DNA from: Limnanthes douglasii subsp. nivea
Taxonomy: Eukaryota > Streptophyta > Magnoliopsida > Brassicales > Limnanthaceae
DNA: 64,000 nt
Reading direction: 5' to 3'
NCBI GenBank assembly: GCA_036936605.1
Contig: JAUPFV010000001.1
Span: 317,962,250 to 318,026,249 of the forward strand
The position numbers and the translations under genes are program-made. The notes beneath the pieces were generated by a model. It was not told the origin of the DNA and made no database searches. It was given only the letters and a program-made list of their open reading frames with translations. Of this stretch, positions 20,659 to 30,944 are shown in pieces. The first letter of the stretch is position 1. Every line of letters starts with the position of its first letter.

Positions 20659-23211
20659 ATGTCTAAATCACGAGTTTGTATTTTTAAATATGGTCACCAA
20701 ACTGCAATTGTGCCTTTCACAGAGTTTGAAAGCTTCGAAAGTATCCAAGCTTATGTAGAGAACACGTGGGAGGAGCTTGCCATAGGTGAGTACCTAATTA
20801 CTTACTCCTGCGGGGATCACAATAATTGTTTCTTTAATAACCAGAGTGATTTTTTTGGGTTGGTGTTATATCTTGATTTGGAGCGTTTAAAACGGGTTAG
20901 TTTTCTCATAGAACAACACGTCTTCGATAAGGGTTCTGGTAATAAAAGTTCTGTTGATAAGAGCTCTGGTGGTAAGGATTCTGGTGGTAAGCGTAAAGAG
21001 CGTAGCTTGGTTTTGGTAGAACCATCTCTTGATCAAATAGTTAGCGGGGAGAGTAGTAACGGTTTAGTTAATTCTGATCAGAGGAAAAAACAACTTGCTA
21101 CTGCTGGTTGGGCTGATGCTATTACAGGGGTGGGTCAAGCTTTTGAAGAAGGTGCTGCCTGTCTGAGGTTATCCTTGTGCAAGTTTGCGTTAGAGCATGG
21201 TTTTTCTTTCAAATACCTGCACAACACAACAAATAAGATCACTGCTTATTGTGAAAATAAGCTCACAAGCGGGTGCAAATAGAGGGTTTATGCATCTATT
21301 GACTCAAGCATCGGCCTGATGACGATAAAGAAGCATTTCCCGTACCATACTTGCAGTCGTGTTTTCTCCCAGAAGCATAAGCATAAGCGGCACAGGCATT
21401 TGACATCAGATTTGATTGCAGAGGAAATTCAGGATTCTCTCCGGACCTGTCATTCGTTGACAGCCAAAACCATACAATCGACTGTCAAACAAGATTACGG
21501 TCTTGATATCTCTTATCGTTTGTCATGGAATGCTTTAGAGAAGGCTAGGAGGGGAGTTTTTGGAGATAGTTCAAGTTCTTTTAGTTTACTAAGCGGATAC
21601 TTCAAACGCTTGAAGAGCCGAGATATTACTTCAGACTGCCAGTTGGAGTTGTCAGCTGGAAACCAATTCAAGCGCTGTTTTGTAGCATTCGGTTCGTCCC
21701 TTAGTGGTTTTCATTCATGCCGTCCAATGTTGTTTGTCGATGGAACCCACTTATATGGCAAGTACAAGGGTACATTGCTCACTGCTGTAGCAAAGGACGG
21801 AAACAACGGTTAGTTACATTTATATAGTTAATGAACGATGTTTTTGTGTGAAAATGCTGATGTAATTCGCAGCAGGTGATGCGAATTAAGCAGGGTTGTG
21901 ATCCTCACATTTCGCAGTTGAGGCTGCGAATTAGGTATTATGCTGAATAAACTGTACTTACATCGCAGCTTGAGTTAGGTATTATTTAAAGTTTCCCACA
22001 AGCTGCGAATTCACATAACAAGTTGCGAACTGTTTGCATGATCAATTAAAATGTCAAACACATTTCGCATGACAAGCTGCGACTTGGTACATGACATCAT
22101 GCGAATTGTTTACAATTTTTAAACGTTTGCATACTGTTGTAGTGTTTAATTGATCTGCCTTTTTCCAGGACTATTCCCTGTTGCTGTTGCTGTAGTTAGC
22201 ATTGAAGATTGGGACAATTGGATGTGGTTTTTGGGGTGTTTGAAACCACATTTGCTGGATCGCCAGATCACATTTATTTCAGACCGTCATTCTGGTATTG
22301 TTAATGCTGTTTCTGTCTTGTATCCAAACTGCTATCATGCGTACTGTTATTTCCATCTCATGCAGAATTTGAGAGCCAAACTGGAACATACTAACAGGGA
22401 GTATAAAAAAAAGATGTTGAGTTTCTTCCACCGTCTTGCTTATGCTCCCAGTCAAGAGCTTTTTAAAGAGATACTAACATGTTTTTTATGTGAAGGTGGT
22501 GAGAGAATGAGTGATTTTCTTGCAAATTTACCCCCTGAAAAGTATGCCCAGGCTTACGTAAAAGGGAAGTGATACGACTCTATGGCTTCTACCGCAGCTG
22601 AATCGTTTAACAATCAGATCAAAAAATATTGCGGCTTACCAATTGTTGAGTTTATTGATTGCATTAGAGTCTTGCTTATGACTCAGGTTTCACGGAGATA
22701 CGAAGAAGGTCTCAGCTGGAGTACTAATTTGGTTCCCGAGTACGAGAAGAAGCTAAAGCAGAATGATGACATGTGCCGAAGTTGGGTAGTACGTAAGTCC
22801 TCTTCCGCCATGTTCGAAGTCTTTTCGACTCCTGTGGCTGTTGTTAATCTGTTGGATTTCAAATGTTCATGCGGATCATGGCAACAAGAGTGTTTTCCAT
22901 GTGCTCATGCTCTAGCGACATTACAATACACTGACCAAGATCCATTGACTGTAATAGAACCCTTCTTTACGGTTAAGAATTACAGGGAAAGTTACTCTTT
23001 CAGCATACCAGCTCTAACTGATTTCGGCGAAGGGTCCAGCGCTAACGATCCTTCTTTTGTTGAAGTTCTGCCTCTGAACGTTAAGAGACGCTCCGGAAGG
23101 CCTAAGAAAAAGCGAATCCCTTCTAGAGGAGAAATCTCAACCAAGAAGTTAAGGTGTGGCCGATGTTCGAAATCAGGCCATAACCGGAGGACTTGTGATG
23201 TTCCAGTTTAA
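20659..23211 (+). pseudogene. MURA-type MULE transposase of MULE-1 (two stop codons)
   Basis: Two coding exons, 20659-21808 and 22169-23211, joined by a 360-bp intron (donor G|GTTAGT, acceptor TTTCCAG|GA) that keeps frame across DGNNG|LFPVAVAVV. Length would be about 730 residues. N-terminal PB1-like region (about 1-90); MuDR DNA-binding region (about 150-240, EEGAACLRLSLCKFALEHGF to RVYASIDSSIGLMTIKKHFP); MULE core with FVDGTHLYGKYKGTLL and FISDRHSGIVNAV supplying two catalytic Asp residues; SWIM zinc finger FKCSCGSWQQECFPCAHALA; basic RRSGRPKKKR; C-terminal CCHC knuckle CGRCSKSGHNRRTC. A TAG at 21280-21282 and a TGA at 22570-22572 interrupt the frame, both where relatives usually have Trp. 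It would cut and join the element ends. It reads inward from the left end and converges on the other two genes. Confidence 0.92.
21860..22110. repeat. TGCGAA motif cluster in the transposase intron
   Basis: About ten motif copies in 250 bp. Paired modules at 21866-21885, 21911-21930 and 22064-22083 (the last ends TGCGAC); half-sites in both orientations between. The flanking exons lack the motif. Confidence 0.9.
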
Positions 23212-23309
23212 GGACATTTATTTTTTTAGCATAGCTATTGTTCTGTACAGCAAACTAGACATTTGTACATTCCTGTGTTTTTTGTATTTGCTACTATTGG
23301 AGTTGTGAT

Positions 23310-23910
23310 CATTTCGCATCATGTGCTGCGAATTATGTACAATACGCATACATATTTGTTACAAACATCTATCAGGATTACATGCGAATTATGTACAATT
23401 ATGTGAAAGTTTAACAGGGTGCGAATCATTTGTAAAATCATATCAAACATTTGTCTTATCTTACGTTTCGCATGATAGGCTGCGAATTAGGGCCAGAGTT
23501 GTGATGCGAATGGAGTTCAGTTAGGAATCCTGATATTTGTCATGTGATAAGCTGCGAATTGTCATTTAATAAAATACCAGGATATTCAGTAAGGTTGAAA
23601 AGGAGGATTACAAGTCGGATTACAAACATCTATCAGGATTACATGCGAATTATGTACAATTATGTGAAATTTTAACAGGATGCGAATCATTTGTAAAATC
23701 ATATCAAATATTTATCATATCGTACGTTTCGCATGATAGGCTGCGAATTAGGGCCAGAATTGTGATGCGAATGGAGTTCAGTTAGGAGTCCTGATATTTG
23801 TCATGTGATAAGCTGCGAATTGTTATTTAATAAAATACCAGGATATTCAGTAAGGTTGAAAATGAGTAAGATAGCAGGTTAACATGCGAATGATGTACAA
23901 AATATATTTG
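23310..23910. repeat. TGCGAA motif cluster downstream of the transposase
   Basis: Modules at 23313-23332, 23467-23486 and 23728-23747 plus about eight half-sites, mixed with CAGGAT and CCTGATAT words. It occupies the spacer between the converging transposase gene and small ORF. Confidence 0.9.
23361..23864 (+). repeat. 261-bp tandem duplication in the motif cluster
   Basis: 23361-23603 and 23622-23864 are almost identical (ACAAACATCTATCAGGATTA through CAGTAAGGTTGAAAA). The few differences indicate a recent duplication, which doubled five motif copies. Confidence 0.9.
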
Positions 23911-23981
23911 GATTACAAAAAGGAGGATTACAAGTTGGATTTCAAAAAGGAGGATTACAAAATATATTACAGAAACCAACT

Positions 23982-24503
23982 CTAGCAGTTGGTAGATGAT
24001 TCATCACCCACTGTTTCCTCTTTCTCCTTTTTGTGCTGATCATCTTTGTCTTTCTCCTCTTTGTCTTCGACTTTCTCTTTCTCTTTCTCCTCTTTGTCTT
24101 CGACTTTCTCTTTCTCCTCTTTATCCTCAGCTTCAACATCAATGTCCATCATGCTTAAAAATTTTGTCCTCGATGGACCAGCTTCGTCTTCCCTCTTCCT
24201 TTTGTTGTTTTGAACCTCTGCCGTTTGAGGTTGTACCATTTCTGGCTGAGGTGCAGCAGGAACCTGTTCTGGCTGAGGTTCAGCAGCAAGCTGTGGAACA
24301 ACTTCCAATGGTTGAGAGTCAGCTGAGTAGTAGTCATCATATATGTCTAACCCAAAAACAGATACTGGGCTGTTTGGTGGTGCTGCTGGCATGATCAAGT
24401 CATCACTCCAGTTAACGGTTAAGGATGACCAGGAGTCACCCAGAGAACCGATTGAACCAGAGTTTGAGTATGAGGTGGTGGTTGTGGTGGTGGAAAAAGA
24501 CAT
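23982..24503 (-). CDS. Intact 173-residue acidic/Lys-rich protein of MULE-1
   Basis: ATG at 24503, TAG at 23982; uninterrupted, unlike the two larger genes of the element. Residues 1-60 are Ser/Thr-rich then contain WSDDLIMPAAPPNSPVSVFG. Residues 65-95 are Pro/Gln/Glu-rich. A short basic patch NNKRKRED (about 97-104) could be a nuclear signal. The C-terminal third is a Glu/Lys/Asp repeat (EDKEEKEKVEDKEEKEKEK), probably a charged helix. I recognise no family. It lies between the 3' ends of the transposase and the protease gene, on the latter's strand, with its own TATA-like box upstream. It could be an independent third gene of the element or a captured host fragment; codon repeats in the tail make database matching unreliable. 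Confidence 0.65.
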   Translation of the reverse strand: MSFSTTTTTTSYSNSGSIGSLGDSWSSLTVNWSDDLIMPAAPPNSPVSVFGLDIYDDYYSADSQPLEVVPQLAAEPQPEQVPAAPQPEMVQPQTAEVQNNKRKREDEAGPSRTKFLSMMDIDVEAEDKEEKEKVEDKEEKEKEKVEDKEEKDKDDQHKKEKEETVGDESSTNC

Positions 24504-24607
24504 GACTTTTTGAATTCGAAGAGACGAGGGAAATGAGTTTGTTAAAAAATAGCTCTGGTTTAAAATGTAGAGTTTGTTTTAAAAATAGCCTCTGGTTTTT
24601 CTAGTGT

Positions 24608-24615
24608 TATTTATA
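24608..24615 (-). promoter_or_regulatory. TATA box upstream of the small ORF
   Basis: Minus-strand TATAAATA about 105 bp before the ATG at 24503. The leader between them contains two copies of an AAAAATAGC(C)TCTGGTTT-type phrase. It supports a separate transcript for the small ORF. Confidence 0.5.
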
Positions 24616-24784
24616 AGGAAAGGAAGTGATCATTACATAGCCTCCATGTCCAATCAGCAATTAATGGGTTCTGGACATGATTAGATTGTTTTTTGCGTGC
24701 TCAATGCAGAAAACGTTTACCAAGGCATACGCCATAGCCTGTTCGTATTCTTGAATGATTTTATTTAATATTTTATTTATGCAC

Positions 24785-24985
24785 CAGGCTGCGAACAGGT
24801 TATAAGCTGGTATACCAGGATGCGAATTGTGTGTGTAGTGATAATCATCTGCCAGGTTAGGCTGCGAACTATTTGATATAATTTAGGCTGCGAAGTATTC
24901 ATACAGGTTTGGCTGCGAACTGTTCATACATACCAGGATAATAATCAATCATTATATATCAGGTTATGATGCGAACTAAAAGATA
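24785..24985. repeat. TGCGAA half-site cluster between small ORF and protease gene
   Basis: Six half-sites, mostly GGCTGCGAAC or GATGCGAA(T/C), all in the same orientation and preceded by AGG or CAGG. No paired module. It lies upstream of the small ORF. Confidence 0.85.
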
Positions 24986-25399
24986 ATGAATATTCATTAT
25001 ATATCACAATTTTGTTTATGTATGCACAACAACAAAAAATTACAACAGATATATGTATTTACAAGCAACTAATGTATTTAGAAGCAATACGCGAATCAGC
25101 CATATGTGACGGTGTCTATGTCATTTAAAAAGTAATAGAACATTTCTGCTCTTAAGGCAGTCACCATATCTGTATCGTAATTTTTCTGGACTGATCCATG
25201 CTCAATAATATCCCTTGCATATTTGCAGACGAAGACACCACAGTCCACGGTGCCTTTTTTTTGTTGTAGGAAGCCTCTTTCCACTTTCACCTTCCACCCT
25301 GTACTATATTTGGGTAGGAATCCTCTATCCAACAAATATTTGATCTGTATATAATAATTAGTGTTAGGAATATGCACAAAAACAAAAACAGTTGGTGAC

Positions 25400-25625
25400 A
25401 TACAATTCGCATCCTCAGGCTGCGAATTATATGACAATAAATCATACACAATTCGCATCTTAGGTTGCGAATTGTATGGCAGCCTTGATAGGCTGCGAAT
25501 TGAGTTGTGAACAAGCTGCGAATTGTATCCAACATAGATAGGTTGCGAATTAAGTTATAGACAGGCTGCGAAAAAACATCTTGATTACTCACTCATTCGC
25601 AGCATACCAGATCTCATTTCGCAGC
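25400..25625. repeat. TGCGAA motif cluster in protease-gene intron (before last exon)
   Basis: Modules at 25406-25426 (21 bp, the only one off by a base) and 25452-25471, and about six half-sites in both orientations. The cluster lies wholly inside the intron 25345-25676. Confidence 0.9.
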
Positions 25626-26559
25626 ATGCATACTTAAAATGTGTTCAGATTTAAGTGTATAGTTTGGAATATTTACCAGTAGTGCAGGTGTTCTTGCGGT
25701 GTTGTCTATGGCATGAAGCTTAGGCAGAAGCGAGTTGTAGTTTGAAATTGTGCAGGCGTCAACGTCGATGACGAGCAACGTCCAGTGGTTTGTATTGTCC
25801 TTCGACTCGGTGCACACTGGAACCATGATGATGTTGGCATTTTTGCGCCCCTTCCTAAAAGCCATGTCCACCAGATTTTCCACTTGCCACCCTGCTTTCA
25901 TTTGATGCTGCATCCAAGCAAGAGTATATTAAAGTGATAACATTTCTGAGAACTTTGGTCTATTTACGTGAGCTAAACTTACCGCAGTCATGCCAGAAAT
26001 CAGTATGGCGTCATGATGCTCTCATTTAGCTTTAGTGCATGGAACTTTGTAGTCTGCATCTTCAAGCATCTTTCGAATCCAAGCATCGATAAGCTAACAA
26101 AGGAGTTGTAGATTTATGTTAAATATAGAATACATATTTGAAACATTGAAAATAAAGTTGGTTGACAATTGGATACCTTTACGTCCAGCTCCAGTTCTAA
26201 AGGTAGTGCCATGAGATCACTCGCTTGCACCCTGATTCCGTACGTAAACTTGGACTCCGGTAACTGCCATACCACTGGATCAGGGGTGTCGCTCTCGTAG
26301 GCTTTAACCAACTGTATTTTGTGGTATTGTGCCAGATCGATACGCTCAGTTACTTTGGTTTTCTTTGGCCAGTCGCTGTATTCTACTACTGGTGGTTCCC
26401 GCATTGTTATTACGAACTCTTCTTCTTCCTCTGCCACTTGAGGCTGCGTTTGTGTCAGTAGCGCAAAAGTTGGCTCCTCTATCTCATTAACTGTCTCGGG
26501 CTTAGTATGAAACAAAAATCAAAAGTAGAGGGCGTCAGTGATTATAAGTGCAACGAGTC

Positions 26560-26745
26560 TAAACAGTTCGCAGCTTAGGCTGCGAAATGTAAGGTAGCAG
26601 TTAAATAAATTTATTATTATATATCAGGGTAGGGTGCGAACTATTCGAGGTTCCACTGAACAGTTCGCATCATACCCTAATATTTGTTTGTAATACTCAA
26701 ATCAACATTTGCCACAAGTCACATGTTATGATGCGAAATCATTGT
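26560..26745. repeat. TGCGAA motif cluster in protease-gene intron (26501-26758)
   Basis: Module at 26567-26586 and three half-sites, one inverted. Confidence 0.85.
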
Positions 26746-27209
26746 AAGTAGGCCTTACCGCACGGTCAGCGACAACCACTGCCGTTGACTTGTTCGGCAT
26801 AGAGGCTGGATCGTGTCGGCAGAAATCATTAATGTCATCCTCCGACATGTTCTCCAGAGACCGTTGTATTATAGAATCGTAATATACATTATCAATTTCA
26901 TTTAAAAATGTCTGTGAAACTTGAGTACTAATACCATCAACAAAAGCATCAGGTAAACCTACTGTGTTATCGTGGGACTCTGGAGCTGGCAGTTGATTTG
27001 TTACCGGGCCTACAGTTTGACACTGGCTTAGAAATTCTGACTTTGCTGACAGCACCGTTGGTCTTTGAGGTTCCACCGAAGAAGTGGTTTTATCTTCTAA
27101 GGATGGTCCTTCCTGGCTGAGTAGTTGTGTCTTCTCACCGGGATGGACAGGTTCTGACTCTTGAGGTGCTACCTCTTGAGTTAGCCTTTCTCTCTTCGCC
27201 AAGGTTATC

Positions 27210-27622
27210 TGTTGCTGCTGTTGTTGTTCTTCTTGTCATTGTTGCTCTTGTTGTTGTTGTTCTTGTTGCCGGTCATCGTGTTAAACCCGTGGCTGCTGGT
27301 GTTCTTCGTGTTGTTGTTCTTCTTGTTGTTGCTGGGGGTGTTCTTCTTGTTGTTGTTGTTCGTGTTGTTGTTGTTGTTGCTGTTGTTGCTGTTGTTCCTG
27401 TTGTTCTTGTTGTTGGGGGTGTTGTTGTTGTTCTTCTTCTTGTTGCTGTTGCTCGGAGTGTTCTTCTTCTTGTTGCTGTTGTTGCTGTTGTTCTGTTTGC
27501 TCTTGTTGTTGTTTCTGGCGGTGTTCTTCTTGTTGGTGCTGTTGTTGTTGTTGTTGCTGTTGTTGTTGTTGTTGCTGCTGGTATTGCTGTTTCCGCTGGT
27601 GTTGTTGTTGTTTTTCGGTCTC
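27210..27622 (-). repeat. CAA/CAG (Gln) repeat in the protease-gene exon
   Basis: In the coding frame (minus) this is poly-Gln with interspersed Glu, Lys and His. It contains the two stop codons TAA 27281-27283 and TGA 27236-27238. Other frames give Leu-, Val- or Thr-rich open frames that are artefacts. Confidence 0.85.
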
Positions 27623-27659
27623 CTATTTCATACAAAAGCATAAGTTAATCATCGTGTAA

Positions 27660-27905
27660 TCATATTTCGCATCCTGACCTGATATCTATGTTATACATTC
27701 CCCCCGTTATTACCTATGTCGCATCCTGATCTGATATATATGTTATACAGTCCCCCAGTTTATTACCTAGTTCGCATCCTGACCTGATATCTATGTTATA
27801 AATTCCCCCAGTTTAGTACATAATTCGCATCCTGACCTGATATCTATGTGTAATAACCAGACCACCAGTTTATTACATAATTCGCAGCTTAAGCTGCGAA
27901 ACGGT
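27660..27905. repeat. 53-bp tandem repeat with TTCGCA motif, protease-gene intron
   Basis: Four units begin CGCATCCTGA at 27668, 27720, 27773 and 27826 (spacing 52-53) and contain CTGATATCTATGTTATA. The array ends in the perfect 20-bp palindrome TTCGCAGCTTAAGCTGCGAA at 27881-27900. Here the motif has spread by unit duplication. Confidence 0.9.
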
Positions 27906-28844
27906 TGGCCATCACTACACAATAGTCCTGATATTTGTTTAATAACATCATATGGTCTACTTACATTATTTACCTTCTCTGTATGTGTCTCCATGATGGG
28001 TGAATTGTGGGCATCATCATCCCTTTCTTCCGGCAGTACTCCAGGAAGAAATGTTTGATGATCAGCATTAGACACGGATGCTTGCTGATCAGTGGATTTT
28101 TGTCCCTCTGGAAGTGCTGCTGGTATCTGCTTTATTGAGCTTTCAGTACGGCAGATTGGCAGAGAGACAGCATTGTGGAGTTGTTGTGCTTCAAGTTCCG
28201 CTATCTTGCGTTTCAATTCTTTCAGCTGCAAAAATGATAGCAAACTTTTTATAAACATATTAAGTGCTGATTGTAGTGATTATTTAATGTTCAAGTCATA
28301 CTTACTTCTCTGGCCTGTTTTTCTATTTTTCGCTCGTACTTGTTCTTGTCGGCGTACGTCTTCAAACGCTTTGATTGAGCAGCAATATCGGGATTAGGGT
28401 CTCTGTGTTTGAATAAATAATCACCGATTGTTTCACTCATACTGGTTGTGTCGGTGTCGGAGGGCTCTTGCCTGGATTTGCCTTTGGGTTGTGGTGGAAT
28501 TGTTTTCTTTGGGAGTCTTGGTGGTGGAATCGATGGCTCGGGTGGTGTTGGGTGTTCGAGTGTGGGAGACATCACCTTATTTGTTACATTCTGTGATGCT
28601 GGTCTCCTTTTTTTGGTTTTGATGCTGTGTTTTTCGACCTCTTCCTAGGTCTTTCTTCCGGTGAAGGAGGTACCGTTACTTCTGCATCTTCACCATGTTC
28701 ATCATCTTCTCTTTCTCCGAAAGCTTCAATTTCAGCCTCGGTAAGCATTAATGGACCTTCTAAAACCTACCAACAGATGCACATGTAAGTAAATTAATTG
28801 TTTCGAAAGAATGAGGGTGTAGACAAACAAATTGTTTTTTATAA

Positions 28845-29115
28845 GCAGTTCGCATCATATGATGCGAACTCTGTGGTTTTAAATCACATTTCGCATATTA
28901 AGCTGCGAAATGATTATGGGACAGTATGATGCGAACTATATGTAAAACATATGATGGGAACTAAGTGTAAACCATATGATGCGAACTAAGTATTAAACAT
29001 ATGATGCGAACTGTGCTTAACATGAAGCTGCGAAGTAAAATTCATATCAGGCTGCGATATGTTTGAGATATTTTTATAATCAGTTCGCATCATATGCTGC
29101 GAACTGTATGCACCC
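28845..29115. repeat. TGCGAA motif cluster in protease-gene intron (28767-29144)
   Basis: Modules at 28849-28868 (perfect palindrome TTCGCATCATATGATGCGAA, extending to 24 bp at 28847-28870), 28890-28909 and 29084-29103, and about five half-sites of the ATGATGCGAACT type. One has mutated to ATGATGGGAACT. Confidence 0.9.
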
Positions 29116-30204
29116 CAAGTTCAATACATATATTAAGCTTATACCTGGTCAGCATCCAGGAGTGGTGTTTTAATAAGATACCCCATGGTCGATGCGTGGC
29201 ACTCTAACCCCAACCATTTGAAGAACCTTGGTATCAAGGTTGGCTTCGCTACCTCGTGGCCGATTGTTGTGTGCTACATGATGAAGGGCTACATGGGGAC
29301 AAGTTTTATCAACACGATGCTATGTACATAACTAATTGTTATATTGAATAGATCAATCTTACAACTACAAGGGCGACGCAGCCGACGACTTTATCGGCTC
29401 TTTCTACTGCTAAGCAACTCCTGATAGACTGTCGAAGCTTGAACAGAATCGATCCAGCCCAGTCGTAATTGTTTATTCTGTTGAGGTCTTCAATGTAATA
29501 AACCGTGCTCCAGCCCAAGATATCTCCAGATACGGAGTAGAATAGCGTGGAGCACAAAAACAGTATCAACAGCCTCGCCACGTCTTCCAATTCATGTTCC
29601 CCTCCTTCGTTTATGGCCTTCTCTATACCCTCCTGTAAAACCAATGACAACATTCTATGTTATAAATGTACAGAATCTTGCTTTATAAAGATGAAGTCCA
29701 TTATAGACGTACCTTTATGATGGCATTTGTTATTGTTTTGGTAATACTAGCTGATACTTTCCTGCCAGTTTTTGACATGAAGTATTTCTTCATCATCCTT
29801 GATTCGTCCTCTTGGCCGGCTGCATACTTGTTGTGAAAAGCGCCGGTTTTTGTTAACTCTATTTTCTCGGTGCCATGCCTCAGCCCGAATATGATCTTGA
29901 TATCGTTTGTGGTTAGCTTTACATACTTGTTGCCAATCCTAAAGGCGTCTCTTTCCAGAGAGAATTTCTCGAGGATATACTGAATGATTGAGTAGAATTT
30001 TTTCCTAGGCAGCTCTTCCTCATTACGGATTTCGAACGCCGTTTTCAGAAGCGTGTAGAAGGATGTGTTTCTTGCAGCTTCAATGTGGGCCCTTGTAATA
30101 CGCATGTCTTTGAGTAGCTTTAGAAGGCTCACCAACCCTGATCTGTAGTAGCTGGGTTTTGTTGTCATACTTTCTGCACAAACACAAATCAGTTGGAATG
30201 TCAC

Positions 30205-30395
30205 AAATAATTCGCATCACAAGCTGCGAATTGCATACATATAAATATTGGCTTAACAGACAAGCTGCGAAATAAGTTCTGATATGATGCGAATTAGGTA
30301 GCTCAAGCTGCGAACTGTTTGTAAATAAGTATAAACATACAATCGAGCTGCGAATTGCTTGCATTGTGGGTGATCAGGGTGCGAACTGTTACACT
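30205..30395. repeat. TGCGAA motif cluster in the protease-gene 5' leader intron
   Basis: Module at 30211-30230 and five half-sites. The cluster sits in the intron between the leader exon and the ATG exon, the mirror position of the transposase leader cluster. Confidence 0.9.
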
Positions 30396-30944
30396 TTTTA
30401 CATGCACGTTGCAGGGATCTGGGAATTATGCAACAAACACCAAAATCAACAATGAACTACCTAATGCAGATCTAACATACATAATATTTCTCAGGAGAGT
30501 ATCAGTATTACATGCAACTAAAATTATACCCTGGCTTCGACTATAAACCCATAAACTGAGCAACTATCGTCAGTAGATACTTCATTCTAGTATCAACAGC
30601 CTCGCCTATCGTGAATTAAGAGAAAAAAGTGGTTCAATATCGTCAAAAACGCAAAAAAAAGTATACTTTCCACGATAATGCATACCTGTTAAATTTCACC
30701 GGTCGGAGAACGAGATAGAAGTTTTCAGAGACGACTTCACGACAACTTTGTCGAATGAGATTTGAAGGTGTGTAGTCTGTCTGAGTAAAAGAGGCTGACC
30801 GGTGCGATAGTGACGAAGGTGAGAAGCTGTAGGGTTTCTGGGTTTGAGAGAGAGAGAGTATCACGAAGTCGAACGGTTTGTTTTCTGGTGGTTTCTAAAA
30901 TTAGAATTTTGCGTTTGTTTAGGGTGATAGGAGGGTCGAAAAAG

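Larger units (their letters stand above)
25096..30173 (-). pseudogene. DUF1985-like / Ulp1 (C48) protease gene of MULE-1, 11 exons, broken
   Basis: Splice sites give exons ending in the minus direction: 5' leader exon to 30686, then 30173-29713 (ATG 30168), 29632-29363, 29273-29145, 28766-28306, 28225-27974, 27622-26759, 26500-26177, 26093-25983, 25907-25677, 25344-25096; all junctions are phase 0. Product about 1,115 residues. N-terminus resembles DUF1985 (IGNKYVKLTTNDIKIIFGLR; WLILF-type segment with IEDLNRINNYDWAG). A charged coiled coil (KIEKQARE|LKELKRKIAELEAQQ), a Gln-rich exon and a C-terminal Ulp1 fold follow. The Ulp1 part shows HWTLLVID and Q..GTVDCGVFV (His, Gln, Cys present), but the usual catalytic Asp is Asn (SNYNSLL). 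Breaks: one-base loss in an A-run near 28632, TAA 27281-27283, TGA 27236-27238, TGA 26022-26024. Ulp1 enzymes cleave SUMO; a role in the element is not established. Confidence 0.88.

Noticed and set aside
27127..27648. Plus-strand Leu/Val-rich open frames of 140-170 codons
   Set aside because: Antisense shadows of the Gln-rich exon of the minus-strand protease gene.
20340..30395. CRISPR-like array of TTCGCA/TGCGAA repeats
   Set aside because: Plant nuclear context, irregular spacing between modules, no cas genes; the motif is interspersed in introns.
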